Source of the DNA: Mesostigma viride
Lineage: Eukaryota; Streptophyta; Mesostigmatophyceae; Mesostigmatales; Mesostigmataceae
Assembly: GCA_009746045.1 (NCBI GenBank)
Contig: RPFO01000874.1
Span: 1 to 22,520 of the forward strand
Direction: 5' to 3'
DNA length: 22,520 bases
Notes under the pieces: model-generated
Database searches by the model: none
Told to the model about the DNA's origin: nothing
The model's input: only the letters and a program-made list of their open reading frames with translations
Shown here: positions 18,707-22,520 of the stretch, one piece after another
Numbering within the stretch: position 1 is the first letter of the stretch
Layout of the letters: each line of letters starts with the position of its first letter
Made by a program: the position numbers and the translations under genes

Positions 18707-18877
18707 ATGGAATACCTTAAGGATCCGAGATACGCAGCGAATCCGTTTAGCAGAGTCACTCTGATTTTCGATACCCCTGCGATGGTCGATAAAGGTCTGG
18801 CGACTGGATTGCCGGCTAGGAAAGGTCCATTGATGGAGCCTAGATTTCAGTACCCGTTACCAACCTCAAAAAAATAG
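18707..18877 (+). CDS. 56-residue hypothetical protein
   Basis: The frame runs from an ATGG start at 18707 to TAG at 18875-18877 and fills the gap between the capsid and adhesin genes. It reads MEYLKDPRYAANPFSR, then VTLIFDTPAMV and a basic C-terminus with KK. The motif GTATAG at the canonical spacing supports it as a real gene. No family was recognised. Small proteins downstream of the capsid gene in related elements may be cement or assembly factors; that is inference. Confidence 0.5.
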   Translation: MEYLKDPRYAANPFSRVTLIFDTPAMVDKGLATGLPARKGPLMEPRFQYPLPTSKK

Positions 18878-18890
18878 TGTTGGTTTTGTA

Positions 18891-18897
18891 GTATATC
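18891..18897 (+). promoter_or_regulatory. Promoter motif GTATATC ahead of adhesin gene
   Basis: Ends six bases before the ATG at 18904. Confidence 0.45.
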
Positions 18898-18903
18898 AGC
18901 AGC

Positions 18904-20578
18904 ATGTCTTTCGATTACGGTGTATGTCCTGCTTTGATTAATAAAAAGAAGCGCGCTGTCGCGCCTTCCATAACATTGACGACCACAACCGGAACGCATC
19001 CTAGTGCGTCTCCAATTACAGTTACAGCGACGTTCAGCCAGCCGGTCACTGGGTTCGCCTTAGACGATATCATCATCGTCAACGGGGCCATCGCCAGCCT
19101 GACGGGCAGCGGGGCGTCGTACACATTCCAGGTGACGCCAACGACCGCATATTCGCCGACTACAGTAGGTGTCGGAGCAGGGGCAGTGATCAACTTGAAG
19201 GGGGCACGGAACAAAGCCTCGACTCCATTGGTCTTCACGTACTCACCCCCTCCGACGGTGACTCTCGCGACTACCGCGGGGTCGACGCCATCCTCGACAC
19301 CCGTGGACGTGACCGCCACGTTCAGCAGGTCCGTCACGGGGTTCGCGTTGGGCGATATCACGGTGACAAACGGGACAGCCGCCAACCTGACCGGCAGCGG
19401 GACGTCGTACGCCTTCCAAGTGACGCCGACGACCGCTTACACCGCCACGAGTGTCAATGTGGGCGCTGGAGTTGTCGCGGACGCTTCGATGGGAACCGCC
19501 AACGTGGCTTCCAACACACTGTCATTCACGTATGCCCCTCAGCCCACCGTTACGCTGTCAACGTCCGCGGGGTCCACTTCCGCCTGGAGTTTCATATCCG
19601 CGACGGCGACTTTCAGTCGAGCTGTGACTGGTTTTGCATTGGGCGACATCACGGTGACAAACGGGACAGCTTCCAATTTGGTAGGCAGCGGGGCGTCGTA
19701 CACGTTCAACGTGACGGCGACGACGGTCAATTCCGCCACGTCCTTCAGCGTCGGCGCAGGGGCCGCGACAGACACAGTGTCCGGGACCGGCAACTCAGCT
19801 TCGAACTCGCTATCGTTCACGTTTACCCCATACAACCCCGCCACCGATTCGGCCCTGTACGCGTGGTATGATCCCACCGACTCGTCGACGCTGTACAGCG
19901 ACACCAATTTTACCACGCTCGCCACGGCTTCAGTAAGGGGCATGAAAGACAAGAAGGGGACCCAGCACCTACTGTGCTTCACCACCAATGCGCCGACCAT
20001 CGACAACACTAGCTTAAACTCTAAGCGGTCTCTTCAATTCAGTTACAGTTTGCGTAACGGTCTCCAGAGCGGGGGTTTCTGGGGTCGTCCGCAAAACACC
20101 TTGATCGTCGTCGCAAAATCAAACACCCCGAGTGTTTACCCTAGAAATGTGGGAATTTCCACGAAAGGCCTCGTTGTCGGCGCTCAAAGTAATTACGGAC
20201 TGGGCATATGCAACAACTGCGACGATTACAAGTTTTATGCGATTTTGGGTATGAACGGGGCCGTCCAACCAATCTGCACGAATGCCGAGTTTTACGATGG
20301 CCGGGCGCACGTGCTGGCGCTGTCGTGCGACCTAGGAAGCACGCCAAAAACGTCCATTACCAGATTTGACGGTAAAGATGGTGGGGCGTACGTCGGTACT
20401 CTCGAACAGGTGAGCGGAAGGCTGTGTGGGCGCAGATATAGATTGGAGCACTCGTAACTGGGACGGATGGACCGGCGAGATCCTGATCTACAGCACCGCC
20501 AAGACCGCGGCCGAGCTCGAACAGATCCGAGGTTATCTAGTGCACAAATGGGGCACGCCTGCCGCCATCCCAGCGTAG
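18904..20578 (+). CDS. Adhesin-like fibre protein: three bacterial-type Ig domains plus LamG/ConA-like domain
   Basis: About 557 residues, allowing one extra base (an A-run near 20418); as read it stops at 20457. Three tandem Ig-like repeats of about 95 residues span roughly 22-113, 114-210 and 211-310. Each has T-V-T-A-T-F-S..VTGFALGDI-VTNG, a SGASYTFQVTPTT-like strand and an N/ASNTLSFTY end, matching bacterial Ig-like domains of the Big_12 type used in surface adhesins. From about 316 (LYAWYDPTDSSTLY) a concanavalin/LamG-like sandwich runs to the C-terminus, whose last segment GEILIYSTAKTAAELEQIRG and YLVHKWG is characteristic. No signal peptide or anchor is seen, consistent with a virion fibre rather than a cell-surface protein. 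Likely role: binding host glycans. The domains suggest acquisition from bacteria or phage. Confidence 0.8.
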
Positions 20579-20607
20579 ATCTTCCAATAAACTAATATCT
20601 CCCGTAA

Positions 20608-21120
20608 ATGTATAACGAAGCCATGGACTACCCGTATTTCTACCAAGTCATCTTAGACTCTGGGAAGGCACAAGAGTTCGATGAAACGACCATGCGGGCC
20701 GTGTTTGTCGTAAAGCCAGACGCTAGGGCTCCTGTAATCGACGATACATGGCGTGGAGGAGCACACGCGGCTTATCTGGCCAATGTCGAAGGCGCGGGCA
20801 ATTACAAGACTATCGGAATAGTCTCGCCGGATTTTACGGGTGGGTCGCACAACGTAAACGACGAGGTGGCGTTAGTGTCTGACGAATGCTACGGAACCGA
20901 GGCGACATCCTACAACATGATAAACGATCACAGCTATTTCAATCTCGAGAACCCATACCTGTTCCGAAACGGAGGGCGTTTGACTATGCGGATGGTTCAT
21001 TTGGACCGCGGCTCGATCGACGCTGACTACGAGTCGCCTGATGCCGCAGACAGCTTTCTTGTCGTCCTCCGATTCGAGAAAATCCGCGGATTCGATTCGT
21101 GTAAATGCCATCACAAGTAG
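20608..21120 (+). CDS. Hypothetical virion-block protein
   Basis: A 170-residue protein, intact as read, beginning 30 bases after the adhesin stop. An AT-rich TAATATC lies about seven bases before the ATG. It is acidic, aromatic-rich and beta-like (FYQVILDSGKAQEF, MRAVFVVKPDARAP, GRLTMRMVHLDRG), and ends in FLVVLRFEKIRGFDSCKCHHK, a Cys/His tail that could bind metal. No domain was recognised. Position suggests a structural or attachment accessory protein. Confidence 0.6.
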   Translation: MYNEAMDYPYFYQVILDSGKAQEFDETTMRAVFVVKPDARAPVIDDTWRGGAHAAYLANVEGAGNYKTIGIVSPDFTGGSHNVNDEVALVSDECYGTEATSYNMINDHSYFNLENPYLFRNGGRLTMRMVHLDRGSIDADYESPDAADSFLVVLRFEKIRGFDSCKCHHK

Positions 21121-21214
21121 ACATGATTTAACGCGTAATGACTCGATGTAAATGGTGTCTGTTATCGTATTGATTAATAAATTATCTTACATGAATCTAT
21201 AAAACGTTTCCAAT

Positions 21215-21592
21215 ATGTTCGTTACCATGAATGACATTCTCAATTGCATCGAGGCCTGCAAACCGGGCAGTGGCGGGTACATCCAGAGCGGTACGCAGCG
21301 GTCCGTCAACGCAGCAGAAGTCGCGCGAGTTTCTTGCACTGTCGCCGGAAAGCCCGACCCGTACGAGGACAATTACAATCTCGAATTAGACCAACTAGAC
21401 GATCCACGCATCTTCTCGTCGGCTGCTGTGTGCGCCTTGGAAGACGACGCGACTCTGGACGAAATTATCAAGGCGTGCGAGGACTTGGTCGTTGTATCCA
21501 TAATGGCCGGCTGCGTCACCGGCAGACAATCCATTTCCTCTTTGACGTTTGACCAAGTGAAGGAACGACTGCAGCTCCTGAGAGGCGATTGA
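21215..21592 (+). CDS. Hypothetical small acidic protein
   Basis: A 125-residue protein and last gene of the rightward block. A second in-frame ATG lies at codon 5. It begins with a Cys-containing helix (DILNCIEACKPG), has an acidic middle (PYEDNYNLELDQLDDPR) and a helical C-terminus (DEIIKACEDLVVVSIMAG, FDQVKERLQLLRG). It could be a regulator or assembly factor; no family was recognised. The 94-base gap ahead is AT-rich and has CTATAAAAC about ten bases before the start, which may be its TATA element. Confidence 0.55.
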   Translation: MFVTMNDILNCIEACKPGSGGYIQSGTQRSVNAAEVARVSCTVAGKPDPYEDNYNLELDQLDDPRIFSSAAVCALEDDATLDEIIKACEDLVVVSIMAGCVTGRQSISSLTFDQVKERLQLLRGD

Positions 21593-21700
21593 CACCCGCT
21601 CCTCTCCCGCGACGGCGCAGGAATCCGCAGGAACGCGCAGGCAATCTGGTGTGTGGTTTGGTGTGTGGCGTGGTTGGGGTGGTGGTTGATGGTTCTGTCA

Positions 21701-21767
21701 GAATAGGCAAAATTGCTCAGATAAGTATAGAACTACCTTTAAAATCTCTGAGCAATTTTGCCTATTC
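21701..21767. terminator. Long hairpin (21-bp stem, 25-base loop), right twin
   Basis: The arms at 21701-21721 and 21747-21767 are exact reverse complements and contain AAAATTGCTCAGA. It lies about 110 bases after the last rightward stop. It matches the hairpin at 4815-4876 in stem words (AAAATTG, CAGATAA) and loop word ATAGAA, while differing stem positions change on both arms so that pairing is kept. The rest of 21593-21931 is GC-rich, GT-rich and non-coding. Confidence 0.55.
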
Positions 21768-21931
21768 CACACACACCCTCGCACGCTGACGCGGTGTGGT
21801 TTTTGTGTGACCGGTGACGGATGCCAGCATTTCTAGGGCATCCTAAAGCCCCGCGACCCCTGAGCCAGGGTTGGCAGGGGTCGGGAAGGCGTGGCTGCAC
21901 TGTGACAGATGTCAGTAGCAAACCAAAAACC

Positions 21932-22029
21932 CCAATATTTTATCACTCAATTTATCACTCAACCATCATCACTCAAGAATGGCTCCCCGGTACCCCACAC
22001 GGCCCCATCACTCAATGAGGGGCTATATA
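21932..22029 (-). repeat. Right terminal inverted repeat, 98 bp
   Basis: Exact reverse complement of 3685-3782. The TTGAGTGAT words lie on the minus strand at 21942-21950, 21954-21962, 21968-21976 and 22007-22015. Outside it, the sequence continues as a TA repeat into host DNA. Confidence 0.95.
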
Positions 22030-22137
22030 TATATCAGTAGTGTAGATTAGTAAGGCCTAGCCTAGCATGTGGCCCACGCGCATGTGCGCCCATAATGGCC
22101 CCCATTAATTAATTAAGTAATTAATAGACACGTGACT

Positions 22138-22243
22138 GCGTCCATAATGGCCCCCATGGATGTTGCCTTCAGAATTTAGCCACGCCATGCCAATAATGGG
22201 ACCCCCATGGATGTTGCATTAAGAATTTAGCCATGCTATGCCA
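22138..22243 (+). repeat. Tandem duplication of a ~53-bp unit in host flank
   Basis: Two diverged copies share CCCCCATGGATGTTGC, AGAATTTAGCCA and an ATGCCA end. A partial third copy of the first part (CCATAATGGCCCCCATTA) lies at about 22089. This is host DNA joined to the dispersed repeat that follows; 22030-22137 shows no gene. Confidence 0.65.
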
Positions 22244-22520
22244 TGCAGAGAGATGCTCTCTGTCGAGAAGCCATGTCCTAGCTCTTGTATAGCCATGATG
22301 ATCTTCCTCCCTCACAGGCATGCTCCCCCCTTACCCGGGCATAGCGTGATAGACCATGAGGGTGCAGGTGCCCTGGTGCACCTAGAGCAGGGGTAGCTTA
22401 CATTCCCACCCTTGCATGAAGTAGCCTAGGATGTATTAAAAGCCATATGCCCCTTCTCAGGGCTATGTGCTATGTACATCTACTCCAACGGAGTGATGTT
22501 ATTAATTAATTAATTAATAA
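22215..22520 (-). repeat. Host interspersed repeat, right copy (inverted, cut by window end)
   Basis: The reverse complement matches 1871-2155 with the landmarks listed there. It ends in a TTAATTAATTAA tract at the window border, so its full length is unknown. The two copies flank the virus in opposite orientation but are diverged and lie about 1.5 kb and 0.2 kb from the terminal repeats, so they are not part of it. Confidence 0.75.

Larger units (their letters stand above)
3685..22029. mobile_element. Integrated Polinton-like virus / virophage-type element, 18.3 kb
   Basis: The element is bounded by identical 98-bp terminal inverted repeats. Genes run outward in two blocks from a divergent promoter at 12106-12143: leftward replication, integration and packaging genes, and rightward virion genes. 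The core set seen is major capsid protein, probable penton, FtsK/A32-type ATPase, tyrosine recombinase and primase-helicase. This combination, with terminal repeats and a size of 15-25 kb, fits the PLV/virophage group. The tyrosine recombinase and the absence of a recognisable protein-primed polymerase, rve integrase and adenain-like protease distinguish it from classical Polintons. A target-site duplication cannot be fixed because both borders lie in TA repeats (TATATA on both sides). Confidence 0.9.

Noticed and set aside
4820-21715. AAAATTG words as Mimivirus-type early promoters (AAAATTGA)
   Set aside because: Both lack the final A (they are followed by G and C), lie within hairpin stems, and are not placed ahead of genes in the correct spacing.
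3783-21931. DNA polymerase, rve integrase or adenain-like protease as in classical Polintons
   Set aside because: No PolB, DDE or Cys-protease motif was seen in any long frame.
3680-22035. Target-site duplication
   Set aside because: Both borders lie in TATA repeats, so any apparent 4-6 base duplication is ambiguous.
1-22520. CRISPR array, rRNA genes or bacterial operon
   Set aside because: No regularly spaced direct repeats or rRNA-like stretches; flanks show introns and simple repeats of eukaryotic type.

Overview
The window holds a complete-looking, integrated Polinton-like virus (PLV) or virophage-type element of about 18.3 kb (3685-22029), set in the nuclear DNA of a eukaryote, probably a microbial alga or other protist. 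The eukaryotic setting is read from exon fragments with GT-AG borders, low-complexity GC repeats and a diverged interspersed repeat in the flanks. The element is read from a 98-bp terminal inverted repeat that is identical at both ends, and from a gene set that includes a double-jelly-roll-type major capsid protein, an A32-like packaging ATPase, a probable penton or minor capsid protein, a tyrosine recombinase and a primase-helicase. Host and virus species cannot be named from sequence alone.

Layout. 1-3684 is host DNA: a GC-rich simple repeat, a perfect 48-bp palindrome, exon fragments of a minus-strand gene that looks like a beta-helix repeat protein, a dispersed repeat, and an AT-rich stretch with GCATGC palindromes. 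The left terminal repeat (3685-3782) carries four copies of TTGAGTGAT. Inside it, the left arm is read leftward: a small acidic/basic protein (4002-4568), primase-helicase (5003-8431), tyrosine recombinase (8625-9889), an AT-hook protein (10140-10635), packaging ATPase (10661-11542) and a coiled-coil protein (11563-12105). A 38-bp divergent promoter separates this from the rightward virion arm: a long fibre-like protein (12144-14387), an unknown protein (14384-15373), a basic C2H2 zinc-finger protein (15402-16218), probable penton (16215-17069), a small amphipathic basic protein (17066-17350), major capsid protein (17391-18677), a 56-residue protein (18707-18877), an adhesin-like protein with three bacterial-type Ig domains and a LamG-like domain (18904-20578), and two unknown proteins. 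Then come a hairpin, the right terminal repeat (21932-22029) and host DNA that carries an inverted copy of the left-flank repeat.

How it fits together. The left arm supplies replication, integration and packaging; the right arm supplies virion structure and probably host attachment. I recognise no DNA polymerase and no capsid maturation protease, so the primase-helicase would have to work with a polymerase from the host or from a co-infecting giant virus. A GTATA-type motif lies only 5-7 bases ahead of the start codon of at least seven genes in both arms, and three junctions in the virion arm overlap as ATGA.

Sequence quality. Eight genes need about 16 single-base frame corrections. Nearly all of these can be explained by one base missing from a G or C run, or one extra base in an A run, and no in-frame stop codons were noticed. 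This looks more like uncorrected homopolymer error than decay, so the element may be intact in the real genome. Frame-corrected genes are described below by their full span.
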